In this document: piece after piece, positions 29,401 through 37,040 of the stretch
How the letters are laid out: every line of letters begins with the position of its first letter
How positions within the stretch are numbered: the first letter of the stretch is position 1
Assembly: GCF_000787775.1 (NCBI RefSeq)
Contig: NZ_BBPM01000002.1
Coordinates: forward strand, 62,001-126,000
DNA: 64,000 nucleotides
Source: Streptacidiphilus carbonis
GTDB taxonomy: Bacteria > Actinomycetota > Actinomycetes > Streptomycetales > Streptomycetaceae
Reading direction: 5' to 3'
Position numbers and translations under genes: made by a program
The notes under the pieces: generated by a model
The model's database searches: none
Seen by the model: only the letters and a program-made list of their open reading frames with translations
What the model was told of the DNA's origin: nothing

Positions 29401-30164
29401 ACGCGGCGAGCCACCCGCTGACCCGGGCACTGCCGCCGGCCGAGGCCGGTGCGGGCAGCTCGCCGATCTTCGAGGCGATGGAGTCCAACTGGTTCCGCAG
29501 CGGTCGCGCCGACCGGATGCGGGCCGTGACGGTGACCGCGCCGGCCCAGACCCCGGAGCAGGACCGGCCCGGGGCGCCCGAGCAGCAGGCCCCGCAGGCA
29601 TCGGCCCCGCAGCGCCCCTCGCAGAACCGGTTCCAGCGGCCCGGCACCTCGGCCCCGCAGCCGCCGGTCCAGCAGGGTCCCGGCTCCGTGCCGTCGCCCC
29701 AGCAGCAGGCGCCCCAGCAGTCCGAGGCATGGCAGCGCCCGGGGACCTCCGCCCCCGGCGCCGACGCGCCGTTCGGCACCCCGCCGCAGCGGCCGATGCC
29801 GCAGCGCGGTGTCGCCGAGGGCATGCCCTCCGGCGCCAGCGCCACCGGCCAGTGGCGCACCTCCGCCAACGACGAGGTGTGGCGCCGGGCCGAGCAGGTC
29901 CGCGAGCCCAGCGCCGGCGGGGTGCTCCCCTCCGGCCTCCCCCGCCGGGTGCCCAAGGCCAACCTGGTCCCGGGCACCGCCGAGTCCGCCCCGGCGGAAG
30001 GCCCCCAGCCGCAGGTGTCCCGTTCGCCCGAGGAGGTCCGCGGCCGGCTCACCAACCTGCGCCGCGGCATCCAGCAGGGACGCCAGGCAGGCTCAGGCGG
30101 CTCCAACCAGCCCAACCCCGGCGGCAACGCGGGCCCGTACGGCACCAACCCCCAGGAGCGTTGA
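26439..30164 (+). CDS. cvnA: conservon sensor kinase-like protein CvnA (first operon)
   Basis: 1241 residues from GTG (VQGRIKRGGG), with AGAGGT about 10 nt upstream; the first residues resemble the MQGR start I recall for CvnA1. Order: basic Gly/Pro-rich N-terminus, membrane segment about 101-118, extracellular nitrate/nitrite-sensing-type helical domain to about 405, second membrane segment about 408-428, HAMP, then a histidine-kinase-like ATPase (N box LLAELLENAT about 620, DTGIGLS, GLFVVGRLS). A Pro/Gln-rich tail of about 500 residues follows. There is no canonical phosphoacceptor H box. It heads a cvnABCD operon and signals at the membrane with CvnB-D. Confidence 0.92.
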   Translation: MQGRIKRGGGGPGDPADREAAVRQQQAPPAAPPTANSTDGGREGGSAGSRQNQGREALRTKTAAGDGRADAAKARIGRLTPTRVTGMKRYALSNWRIRTRLTALLILPVIAAMVLGGFRIQSSLQTQQQLAKASQLGTVAQSATLLATALEDERDTAAGISTATGDQTADAIQAAQKITAARIINFNSLTNGLDTASLPGNAIDILTIKTNLQQLMNIRGVSFSLGGTNILQSVNAYDGLIKPLLTLSQDIALASSNAQLIQSTRALQEFSLWKEDMSIQRAVISAALASNPQKLQSGDQAYAASARTDAASAQQAFTSLYLGGKTAAQSFTATWANNINVQKSEQLAKTVLATPEGLSAYPKLPQYTDWDAEASSQITLMGQGENVLVLGLNQQTASLSSSARTDAIVNAVLIGLVLLVAIVGAVIVARSMVRTLGRMQHAAEDVAENRLPELVRTLSESDPQDVDTSVEPIGINTTDEIGHVARAFDQVHAQAVRLAAEQALLRGNINAMFTNLSRRSQGLIQRQLSMISELESREADPDQLASLFKLDHLATRMRRNGENLLVLAGEDPGRRWTRPVPLVDVLRAAASEVEQYERIELASVPTADVAGRVVNDLVHLLAELLENATSFSSPQTRVRVTGHALPDGRVLVEIHDTGIGLSPDDLAEINERLANPPVVDVSVSRRMGLFVVGRLSLRHGIRIQLRPSDSGGTTALVMLPVDVTNAAERRGGAAGPGQQRPQGAPGQGGPGAPGGPVGMQQRGVPQAPGRAPLGGGPSGGPGARPSLPPQPAPTQPGLPRRSDTPGLPQGSSPMGAPAPGRPGGQPQPAQAQQDPFLSGPAPQGPGTQQRGPQGPLPQQGVPQGMQPLDEQGLWSEQPQHGSPAPSGRPQPQAGRPTAPTGQPSGPGEMDSTAQFARPHFDEEPARPVPPQPVPPRPVEPQSFEPQSYAPQQPQRPQPQQAPPQQVPPQQVPPQQQAPAQPVALPAADAASHPLTRALPPAEAGAGSSPIFEAMESNWFRSGRADRMRAVTVTAPAQTPEQDRPGAPEQQAPQASAPQRPSQNRFQRPGTSAPQPPVQQGPGSVPSPQQQAPQQSEAWQRPGTSAPGADAPFGTPPQRPMPQRGVAEGMPSGASATGQWRTSANDEVWRRAEQVREPSAGGVLPSGLPRRVPKANLVPGTAESAPAEGPQPQVSRSPEEVRGRLTNLRRGIQQGRQAGSGGSNQPNPGGNAGPYGTNPQER

Positions 30165-30169
30165 TTCGG

Positions 30170-30592
30170 ATGAGTCAGATGTCCCAAGCGGCACACAATC
30201 TGAACTGGTTGATCACCAACTTCGTGGACAACACCCCCGGGGTGTCGCACACGGTGGTGGTCTCCGCCGACGGCCTCCTGCTCGCGATGTCCGAGGGCTT
30301 CCCGCGGGACCGCGCCGATCAGCTCGCCGCGGTCGCCTCCGGGCTGACCTCGCTCACCCAGGGCGCCTCCCGCATCTTCGAAGGCGGCCGGGTCACCCAG
30401 ACCGTGGTCGAGATGGAACGCGGCTTCCTGTTCATCATGGCCGTCTCCGACGGCTCCTCCCTCGCCGTCCTCGCCTCCCCCGACAGCGACATCGGCCTGG
30501 TCGGCTACGAAATGGCCCTCCTCGTCGACCGCGCCGGCGACGTGCTGACGCCGGCTCTCAGAGCCGAACTGCAGGGCAGCCTGCTCCACTGA
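30170..30592 (+). CDS. cvnB: roadblock/LC7-domain protein CvnB (first operon)
   Basis: 140 residues, one roadblock/longin domain (WLITNFVDNTPGVSHTVVVSADGLLLAMSEG). Such proteins act as partners or GAP-like regulators of small GTPases, here CvnD. The ATG lies 5 nt after the cvnA stop. From codon 12 to near the C-terminus the DNA is almost identical to the second cvnB (335 nt with one mismatch), far closer than cvnA or cvnC of the two operons. Confidence 0.94.
   Translation: MSQMSQAAHNLNWLITNFVDNTPGVSHTVVVSADGLLLAMSEGFPRDRADQLAAVASGLTSLTQGASRIFEGGRVTQTVVEMERGFLFIMAVSDGSSLAVLASPDSDIGLVGYEMALLVDRAGDVLTPALRAELQGSLLH
30203..30537 (+). repeat. cvnB tract shared with second conservon
   Basis: 335 nt matching 35258-35592 with a single difference (CTG/CTC, synonymous). 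Flanking codons on both sides of the tract differ between the copies, giving sharp boundaries. Confidence 0.9.
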
Positions 30593-30683
30593 GGCCGTCC
30601 ATGCGACGCAGGGACGGCACACCCTCGCACCACCACCCCGCCGCGGAGAGGCACAACGGACCGCTGCAGCTCAAGGAGGACAG

Positions 30684-31142
30684 ATGACCCCGCCCCAAGG
30701 CTCCACCGGTCCGTACGGCAGTGCGTACGGCGGCGGCTCGTACGGCGGCCAGCAGGGCCCCCACGGGTCGCACGGCTCCCAGCCGCCGCAGGGGGGCGCC
30801 CGGCAGCCGCTGGTGCGCCCGTACGCCATGACCGGCGGACGGACCAGGCCGCGCTACCAGCTCGCCATCGAGGCGCTGATCTCCACCACGGCCCAGGCGG
30901 ACCGGGCCGGCACGCTGCTCCCCGAGCACGCCCGGATCGTCCAGCTGTGCCGCGAGGTCAAGTCGGTCGCCGAGGTCAGCGCGCTGGTCCCGATGCCGCT
31001 GGGCGTGGCCCGCATCCTCGTCGCCGACCTGGCCGAAGCCGGCCTGGTCGCCATCCACCAACCGGCAGCCGCCTCCGAAACGGGCGGAACCCCGGACGTC
31101 ACACTGCTCGAAAGGGTGCTCAGTGGACTTCGCAAGCTCTAG
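30684..31142 (+). CDS. cvnC: DUF742 protein CvnC (first operon)
   Basis: 152 residues: a Gly/Gln/Tyr-rich N-terminus of about 40 residues, then the DUF742 domain beginning RPYAMTGGRTRPRYQLAIEAL and ending TLLERVLSGLRKL. A winged-helix-like region (LPLGVARILVADLAE type) suggests adaptor or nucleic-acid contact, but the established role is as a component of the membrane conservon complex. AAGGAGG precedes the ATG. Its 3' end overlaps cvnD by 20 nt. Confidence 0.92.
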   Translation: MTPPQGSTGPYGSAYGGGSYGGQQGPHGSHGSQPPQGGARQPLVRPYAMTGGRTRPRYQLAIEALISTTAQADRAGTLLPEHARIVQLCREVKSVAEVSALVPMPLGVARILVADLAEAGLVAIHQPAAASETGGTPDVTLLERVLSGLRKL

Positions 31143-31731
31143 GCCCGCGGCGCCCTTCGCGCCGGCGCCGCCCGCTCCGACCCGGGCCACCACCTCGGCG
31201 AAGATCGTCGTGGCGGGCGGCTTCGGGGTGGGCAAGACCACCCTGGTCGGCGCGGTCTCCGAGATCAACCCGCTGCGCACCGAGGCCGTGATGACCTCGG
31301 CCAGCGCCGGGATCGACGACCTCACCCACGTCAGCGGAAAGACCACCACCACGGTGGCCATGGACTTCGGCCGGATCACCCTGGACGAGGACCTGATCCT
31401 CTACCTGTTCGGCACCCCCGGCCAGGACCGCTTCTGGTTCATGTGGGACGACCTGGTCCGCGGCGCCATCGGCGCCGTCGTCCTGGTCGACACCCGCCGC
31501 CTCGCCGACTGCTTCCCCGCCATCGACTACTTCGAGAACAGCGGACTGCCCTTCGTCGTCGCCCTCAACGCCTTCGACGGAAACCAGACCCACAACCCCG
31601 AAGAAGTCCGCGAAGCACTGCAGTTGGGCCCCGACACCCCGGTCATCACCACCGACGCCCGCCGCCGCGACAGCGCCAAGTCGGCACTGATCACCCTGGT
31701 CGAACACGCCCTGCTCGCCCGACTCCGCTGA
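31123..31731 (+). CDS. cvnD: small Ras-like GTPase CvnD (first operon)
   Basis: 202 residues. P loop GGFGVGKT (32-39), switch II TPGQ in place of the usual DxAGQ, and a N-x-x-D base-recognition motif (NAFDG). In characterised conservons CvnD binds GTP and the four Cvn proteins assemble at the membrane like a eukaryotic GPCR-G protein analogue. GTG start inside the cvnC 3' end suggests translational coupling. The last 380 nt are nearly identical to cvnD of the second operon. Confidence 0.94.
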   Translation: MDFASSRPAAPFAPAPPAPTRATTSAKIVVAGGFGVGKTTLVGAVSEINPLRTEAVMTSASAGIDDLTHVSGKTTTTVAMDFGRITLDEDLILYLFGTPGQDRFWFMWDDLVRGAIGAVVLVDTRRLADCFPAIDYFENSGLPFVVALNAFDGNQTHNPEEVREALQLGPDTPVITTDARRRDSAKSALITLVEHALLARLR

Positions 31732-31734
31732 GCC
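31354..31734 (+). repeat. cvnD tract shared with second conservon
   Basis: 381 nt matching 36599-36979 with one difference (AAG/AAA, synonymous), running 3 nt past the stop codon. A further 99-nt identical block covers the P-loop region (31198-31296), and 46 nt are identical across the cvnC/cvnD junction (31101-31146 and 36334-36379). Confidence 0.9.
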
Positions 31735-31830
31735 GCCTCATAACGGTTCGACACGCAATTCATCCACCGGAATCACCACAGGTGAGCGGATGCACACGGA
31801 ACGCCTACCAAGGAGTGCGCATTCGCCGCA

Positions 31831-31850
31831 ATGGGATACTTATGTCCCAT
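31831..31850. promoter_or_regulatory. inverted repeat upstream of second cvnA
   Basis: ATGGGA and TCCCAT separated by 8 AT-rich bases (TACTTATG), in the 247-bp gap between cvnD and the second cvnA. A degenerate similar string (AATGGCTACCCTGTGTCGCCC) lies upstream of the first cvnA. Candidate operator. Confidence 0.4.
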
Positions 31851-31902
31851 TTACCCTCAGCAAGCGGACCCACCAGGGGTGTTTGGCCCGTACCCCGCGT
31901 AC

Positions 31903-31916
31903 GTGCTGAAATTCCA
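31903..31916 (+). repeat. shared element upstream of cvnA, copy 2
   Basis: GTGCTGAAATTCCA, the second copy of the element at 26247-26260; 62 nt before the cvnA start and out of frame with it. Confidence 0.5.
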
Positions 31917-31978
31917 GCGATCCGCGCAGATCAGTAGCACGTCAGAAATGGCCGCCCCGGCCGAGAGGTTGTTGTCGA

Positions 31979-34900
31979 GTGAGGCAGAAGCAGGCAGACC
32001 CAGGACCGCGGCAGGCCGAGTCCCAGCCCGTGGACGGCGGTGGCTCCAGCTGGGCCTTCCGCCACTGGCGCGTGCCCACCCGGCTGACCGCCATCGTGCT
32101 GGTCCCGGTGATCACCGGGCTGGTCTTCGCCGGGCTGCGCGTCAAGGACCAGTTGGACCTCGCCAACACCGCCGGGCAGAACGAGAAGGTCGCCATCCTG
32201 GTCCGCGACGCCGCCACGGTCGGCGACGACATGCAGACCGAGCGGGACCTCGCGGTCATCCCGCAGATGCAGGGCATCCAGAACGACCCCAAGCTGCTGG
32301 CGGCACGCAAGCAGACCGACGCGGACATCGCGGTGCTGAACGCCGACGCCGCCCAGGTCAAGCCGGACCTGCAGATCACCACCGACCTCAACGACTTCCG
32401 CACCCAGGTCAGCAAGAACCTCAACAACCTGCGGACCAAGGGCAACAACGTCACCAGCACCACCTACGACCCGGTGGACACCGAGGTGGCGTACTCCAAC
32501 ATCTACCTGGGGCTGCTGGGCCTGGACAACGAGCTCGCCTTCGGTGACAAGAACATCAACAGCCGCGGCCGCGAGCTCTACGCGCTGACCCTGACCAAGG
32601 AATCCACCGCGACCGAGCGCAACCTGGTCACCATCGCGCTGATGTACGACAAGATGCCGACCGATCTCTCGGTCGCCATCCAGGTGGCCGCGCGGGTCAC
32701 CCAGACCGTCGAGGCGCAGGTCAAGCTCTCCGGCGTGCCCGAGGACCTGGCGCTCTACCAGAAGACCGTGATCAGCCAGGACCTCACCGCGGGCGAGACC
32801 ACCCTGCTCGGGATGACCGGCGCGAAGTCGCTCAAGCCGTCCGGGATCACCCCGGCGTCCTGGTTCACCCAGGCCAGCCTGAAGATCAGCGAAGAGCGCA
32901 CGGTCGAGAAGACCATCACCAACCAGGTGGTGGCCTCCGCGCACCAGGCCAAGCAGGACGCCAACCAGCAGGCCATCACCATCGCCGCCGAGGCGCTGGC
33001 CCTGGTGCTGATCGCCGGCGCGCTCGCCTACCTGATGGGCCGCTCCATGGTGCGCGGGATGCGCACGCTGCGCGACAGCGCCACCGACATCGCCGCCGAG
33101 CGGCTGCCGGACCTGGTCCGCAAGCTCTCCAAGACCGACCCGGAGCGCGTCGACACCACGGTGAAGCCGATCCCGCTGAGCGGCCGCGACGAGATCGGCG
33201 AGGTCGCCCGGGCATTCGACGACGTCCACCGCGAAGCCATCCGGCTGGCCTCCGAGCAGGCCATGCTGCGAGGGAACGTCAACGCGATCTTCACCAACCT
33301 GTCCCGCCGCTCGCAGAGCCTGATCGAGCGCCAGCTGGCGCTCATCACCGACCTGGAGAACAACGAGGCGGACCCGGACCAGCTGGAGAACCTGTTCAAG
33401 CTGGACCACCTGGCCACCCGTATGCGCCGCAACGGCGAGAACCTGCTGGTCCTCGCCGGCGAGTCGGCCGGACGCGAGTGGAGCGACCCGATCCCGCTGG
33501 TGGACGTGCTCCGCGCGGCCGCCTCCGAGGTGGAGCAGTACGAGCGCATCGAGCTCAGCGGCATACCCGAGACCGATGTCATCGGCCCCGCCGTGACCGA
33601 CCTGGTGCACCTGCTCGCCGAGCTGCTGGAGAACGCCACCACCTTCTCCAGCCCGCAGACCCGGGTGAAGGTCACCGCCACCCGCCTGCCCGACCAGCGG
33701 GTGCTGATCGAGATCCACGACAAGGGCATCGGCCTCACCGCCGCCGACTTCGCCGAGATCAACGCCAAGCTGGCCGACCCGCCCACCGTGGACGCCTCGG
33801 TCTCCCGCCAGATGGGCCTGTTCGTGGTCGGCCGGCTGGCCGAGCGGCACGCGATCCGGGTCCAGTTGCGCCCGTCCGGCGAATCGGCCGGCACCACCTC
33901 GCTGGTGATGGTCCCGGACCACCTCACCCAGCTGCCCCGGGCCGCCGAGCCCGAGGAGCAGTTCACCGTCTCCCGGATCTACGGCGAGCCCGACGCGGCA
34001 ACGGGCGCGTACCCGGAGCCCGGTGAGCGCACCGCCAGCGAACTCGGCTTCGACGACAGCCGCTACGACCGCCCCGCCGTGGGCACCCCGGGCGCCGGCT
34101 CCCCCGACCTGATGCAGCGCACCATGCGACTCGGCCAGCGCCGTGAGCAGGCGGCGCTGGAGGGTCCGGCCGGGGGCGCGCCCGCGGCGCGGGGGCCCCA
34201 GCAGCCGGCCGCCCCGCAGCCTCCCGCCCCTGCCCAGCAGCAGCCGCAGCCGCAGGCAGCCCAGGCGTACGAGCCCTACCCGGACTCCTACGTCCCCGAG
34301 TTCGACGGTTTCGACGCCCGGCCGGCCGCCGCCGCCTACCCGGCGCCCGACGCCGGCTACGAGGCCGGCAGCTACACCGCCGCCGACTTCGACTCGTACG
34401 GCGCCGGCGGCCCGAACGGGAACGGGAACCCGAACGGCCGGCCGTACCCCCAGCAGGGCCAGGACCAGTACCAGCCCGAACGGTCGTACGACACCGCGCA
34501 GTACGACACCGCGCAGTTCGGCGCCGCCCAGTACGGTCAGGACCAGTACGCCCCCGAGCAGTATCCGGCGTACCCCCCGGACCAGTACGGTCATCAGCAG
34601 TACCCCGACAGCCCCTCCGAGCCCCAGTACGGACACCCGTACTACCCGGAGACCCCGCAATCCGCCCCAGCACCTGCCCCCGAGGCGCCCGTGGCTCCCC
34701 TTCCCCCCGTCTCCCGCCCGGCAGCGGCCAACGCCCCGGCGGCCCTGCCCCAGCGACCCTCCTCCCCCGTCCAGGCTCCGTCGGCCGGCACCGCCAGCGG
34801 CCTGCCGACCCGCCGTCCCGGCCAGGCCCTCGGCGGCGGCCGGGCGATCGGCGACCGCGCGGCCGGTGAGCATCCCAACTGGTTCACCGGGGCCCGCGAG

Positions 34901-35224
34901 GACGGCGACCAGGCCGCACCGGCCATGCCGTCCGCCTCGGTGCCCCCTGCTCCGCCCGCGGAGCCCGTCGCCGGGGGCACCACCCCGGCCGGCCTCCCGC
35001 GTCGCGTACCCCGCCAGAACCTGCTTCCCGGCAATGTCCAGGAACCCAGCAGCGCAGTACCGGATGCCTCCCCGCAGCTGTCCCGTTCGCCCGAGGAGGT
35101 CCGCGGCCGGCTCACCAACCTGCGCCGCGGCATCCAGCAGGGACACAACGCGGGCGACACCCCTTCCCCCGACCAGCACGGGGCAGCCGGACTCTTCGGC
35201 GGCCCGAACCACCCGGAGCGTTAG
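31979..35224 (+). CDS. cvnA: conservon sensor kinase-like protein CvnA (second operon)
   Basis: 1081 residues from GTG (VRQKQADPGP). Same architecture as the first CvnA: membrane segment about 36-56, extracellular helical sensing domain, second segment about 338-358, HAMP, ATPase domain about 540-645 (LLAELLENATTFSS, DKGIGLT, GLFVVGRLA), then a long tail rich in Pro, Gln, Tyr and Ala. The extracellular domain differs greatly from the first operon, so the two probably sense different signals. The last 65 nt or so of the tail (SRSPEEVRGRLTNLRRGIQQG) are shared with the first copy. Confidence 0.92.
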   Translation: MRQKQADPGPRQAESQPVDGGGSSWAFRHWRVPTRLTAIVLVPVITGLVFAGLRVKDQLDLANTAGQNEKVAILVRDAATVGDDMQTERDLAVIPQMQGIQNDPKLLAARKQTDADIAVLNADAAQVKPDLQITTDLNDFRTQVSKNLNNLRTKGNNVTSTTYDPVDTEVAYSNIYLGLLGLDNELAFGDKNINSRGRELYALTLTKESTATERNLVTIALMYDKMPTDLSVAIQVAARVTQTVEAQVKLSGVPEDLALYQKTVISQDLTAGETTLLGMTGAKSLKPSGITPASWFTQASLKISEERTVEKTITNQVVASAHQAKQDANQQAITIAAEALALVLIAGALAYLMGRSMVRGMRTLRDSATDIAAERLPDLVRKLSKTDPERVDTTVKPIPLSGRDEIGEVARAFDDVHREAIRLASEQAMLRGNVNAIFTNLSRRSQSLIERQLALITDLENNEADPDQLENLFKLDHLATRMRRNGENLLVLAGESAGREWSDPIPLVDVLRAAASEVEQYERIELSGIPETDVIGPAVTDLVHLLAELLENATTFSSPQTRVKVTATRLPDQRVLIEIHDKGIGLTAADFAEINAKLADPPTVDASVSRQMGLFVVGRLAERHAIRVQLRPSGESAGTTSLVMVPDHLTQLPRAAEPEEQFTVSRIYGEPDAATGAYPEPGERTASELGFDDSRYDRPAVGTPGAGSPDLMQRTMRLGQRREQAALEGPAGGAPAARGPQQPAAPQPPAPAQQQPQPQAAQAYEPYPDSYVPEFDGFDARPAAAAYPAPDAGYEAGSYTAADFDSYGAGGPNGNGNPNGRPYPQQGQDQYQPERSYDTAQYDTAQFGAAQYGQDQYAPEQYPAYPPDQYGHQQYPDSPSEPQYGHPYYPETPQSAPAPAPEAPVAPLPPVSRPAAANAPAALPQRPSSPVQAPSAGTASGLPTRRPGQALGGGRAIGDRAAGEHPNWFTGAREDGDQAAPAMPSASVPPAPPAEPVAGGTTPAGLPRRVPRQNLLPGNVQEPSSAVPDASPQLSRSPEEVRGRLTNLRRGIQQGHNAGDTPSPDQHGAAGLFGGPNHPER

Positions 35225-35647
35225 ATGAGCCAGATGTCCCAGGCGGCACAGAACCTCAACTGGTTGATCACCAACTTCGTGGACAACACCCCCGGGGTGT
35301 CGCACACGGTGGTGGTCTCCGCCGACGGCCTCCTGCTCGCGATGTCCGAGGGCTTCCCGCGGGACCGCGCCGATCAGCTCGCCGCGGTCGCCTCCGGGCT
35401 GACCTCGCTCACCCAGGGCGCCTCCCGCATCTTCGAAGGCGGCCGGGTCACCCAGACCGTGGTCGAGATGGAACGCGGCTTCCTCTTCATCATGGCCGTC
35501 TCCGACGGCTCCTCCCTCGCCGTCCTCGCCTCCCCCGACAGCGACATCGGCCTGGTCGGCTACGAAATGGCCCTCCTCGTCGACCGCGCCGGAACGGTAC
35601 TCACCCCCGCACTCCGCGCCGAGCTGCAGGGCAGCCTGCTCCACTGA
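35225..35647 (+). CDS. cvnB: roadblock/LC7-domain protein CvnB (second operon)
   Basis: 140 residues; the ATG directly follows the cvnA TAG. The protein differs from the first CvnB only in the extreme N-terminus and about ten C-terminal residues (GTVLTPALR against GDVLTPALR). With near-identical surfaces the two CvnB proteins could swap between complexes. Confidence 0.94.
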   Translation: MSQMSQAAQNLNWLITNFVDNTPGVSHTVVVSADGLLLAMSEGFPRDRADQLAAVASGLTSLTQGASRIFEGGRVTQTVVEMERGFLFIMAVSDGSSLAVLASPDSDIGLVGYEMALLVDRAGTVLTPALRAELQGSLLH

Positions 35648-35727
35648 GGCCCACATGCCCCTCCGCCCGACGCCCGCACTGGTACAGCAAGCGCAATGCC
35701 CCTGTCGCTCAACTGTGAGGAGGACCC

Positions 35728-36375
35728 GTGACACCGCCCGAGGACCAGAACGGCCAGTACGGAACCGGTTATCCCGGTACAGGCCACGATGCGTTCGGTG
35801 GTCCCGGCGGCGGCTACGCCCCGGGCTACCCCGGCTATGAGCAGGAGCAGCGCAACGGCTACGGCGGAAACCCGTACCAGGAGAACCCCTACTCCAACGG
35901 TTCAGGACCGGTCCCCCGCGGGAACCCCGAGCCCAATGCGCCCACCAACAGCGGCACCGGGTCCGGCTACAGCAGCCGCCCCGCGTACGCGGACGACTGG
36001 AGCCGGCAGCCGGTCCAGGAGCCGGAGATGGACGAGGAGCCGCTGATCCGGCCCTACGCCATGACCGGCGGACGGACCCGCCCGCGCTACCAGCTCGCCA
36101 TCGAGGCACTGGTCTCCACCACCGCGGCGCCCGAGCGGATCGGCACGCTGCTCCCCGAGCACCAGCGGATCTGCGGCCTCTGCCTGGAGATCAAGTCCGT
36201 CGCCGAGATCTCGGCACTACTGTCCATGCCCCTGGGCGTGGCCCGCATCCTCGTCGCCGACCTGGCAGAATCCGGCCTGGTCGCGATCCACCAACCCGCT
36301 GCCGGAGGCGAATCCGGCGGCACGCCAGACGTGACACTGCTCGAAAGGGTGCTCAGTGGACTTCGCAAGCTCTAG
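35728..36375 (+). CDS. cvnC: DUF742 protein CvnC (second operon)
   Basis: 215 residues, with a longer Gly/Tyr/Pro/Asn-rich N-terminus (about 100 residues) than the first CvnC and then the DUF742 domain from RPYAMTGGRTRPRYQLAIEAL. GTG start with GAGGAGG upstream. Overlaps cvnD by 20 nt, exactly as in the first operon. The extended low-complexity N-terminus is the main difference from its paralogue. Confidence 0.92.
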   Translation: MTPPEDQNGQYGTGYPGTGHDAFGGPGGGYAPGYPGYEQEQRNGYGGNPYQENPYSNGSGPVPRGNPEPNAPTNSGTGSGYSSRPAYADDWSRQPVQEPEMDEEPLIRPYAMTGGRTRPRYQLAIEALVSTTAAPERIGTLLPEHQRICGLCLEIKSVAEISALLSMPLGVARILVADLAESGLVAIHQPAAGGESGGTPDVTLLERVLSGLRKL

Positions 36376-36976
36376 GCCCACCGCGCCTATGGCGCCCGCC
36401 AATGGAGTACCGGCCGCCACCGGAGCCCGCACGACCACCTCAGCGAAGATCGTCGTGGCGGGCGGCTTCGGGGTGGGCAAGACCACCCTGGTCGGCGCGG
36501 TCTCCGAGATCAACCCGCTGCGCACCGAGGCCGTGATGACCAGCGCCTCGGCCGGTATCGACGACCTCAGCCACGTGGCCGACAAGACCACGACGACCGT
36601 GGCCATGGACTTCGGCCGGATCACCCTGGACGAGGACCTGATCCTCTACCTGTTCGGCACCCCCGGCCAGGACCGCTTCTGGTTCATGTGGGACGACCTG
36701 GTCCGCGGCGCCATCGGCGCCGTCGTCCTGGTCGACACCCGCCGCCTCGCCGACTGCTTCCCCGCCATCGACTACTTCGAGAACAGCGGACTGCCCTTCG
36801 TCGTCGCCCTCAACGCCTTCGACGGAAACCAGACCCACAACCCCGAAGAAGTCCGCGAAGCACTGCAGTTGGGCCCCGACACCCCGGTCATCACCACCGA
36901 CGCCCGCCGCCGCGACAGCGCCAAATCGGCACTGATCACCCTGGTCGAACACGCCCTGCTCGCCCGACTCCGCTGA
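36356..36976 (+). CDS. cvnD: small Ras-like GTPase CvnD (second operon)
   Basis: 206 residues with the same P loop, TPGQ and NAFDG motifs as its paralogue. Only the N-terminal 25 residues and a short stretch around switch I (DDLSHVADKT) differ. It ends the second conservon, just before a perfect palindromic terminator. Confidence 0.94.
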   Translation: MDFASSRPTAPMAPANGVPAATGARTTTSAKIVVAGGFGVGKTTLVGAVSEINPLRTEAVMTSASAGIDDLSHVADKTTTTVAMDFGRITLDEDLILYLFGTPGQDRFWFMWDDLVRGAIGAVVLVDTRRLADCFPAIDYFENSGLPFVVALNAFDGNQTHNPEEVREALQLGPDTPVITTDARRRDSAKSALITLVEHALLARLR

Positions 36977-36987
36977 GCCGGACGAAC

Positions 36988-37023
36988 TGAGGGGCCGTCA
37001 CGCAGCTGCGTGACGGCCCCTCA
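36988..37023. terminator. bidirectional terminator between cvnD and cimA
   Basis: Perfect 36-bp palindrome (18-bp arms; core GGGGCCGTCACGCAG), 12 nt after the cvnD stop and 18 nt before the cimA stop on the other strand. Confidence 0.85.
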
Positions 37024-37040
37024 GTTGTTCCCGTGCCGGT

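Noticed and set aside
26436-29414. A 992-codon open frame antisense to the first cvnA
   Set aside because: Low-complexity Gly/Arg/Leu translation with no domain; explained by third-position GC of cvnA.
31931-36109. A 1392-codon open frame antisense to the second conservon
   Set aside because: Its composition (long Gly/Arg/Val/Leu runs) is the shadow of a high-GC gene on the other strand; the sense genes have clear domains and ribosome sites.
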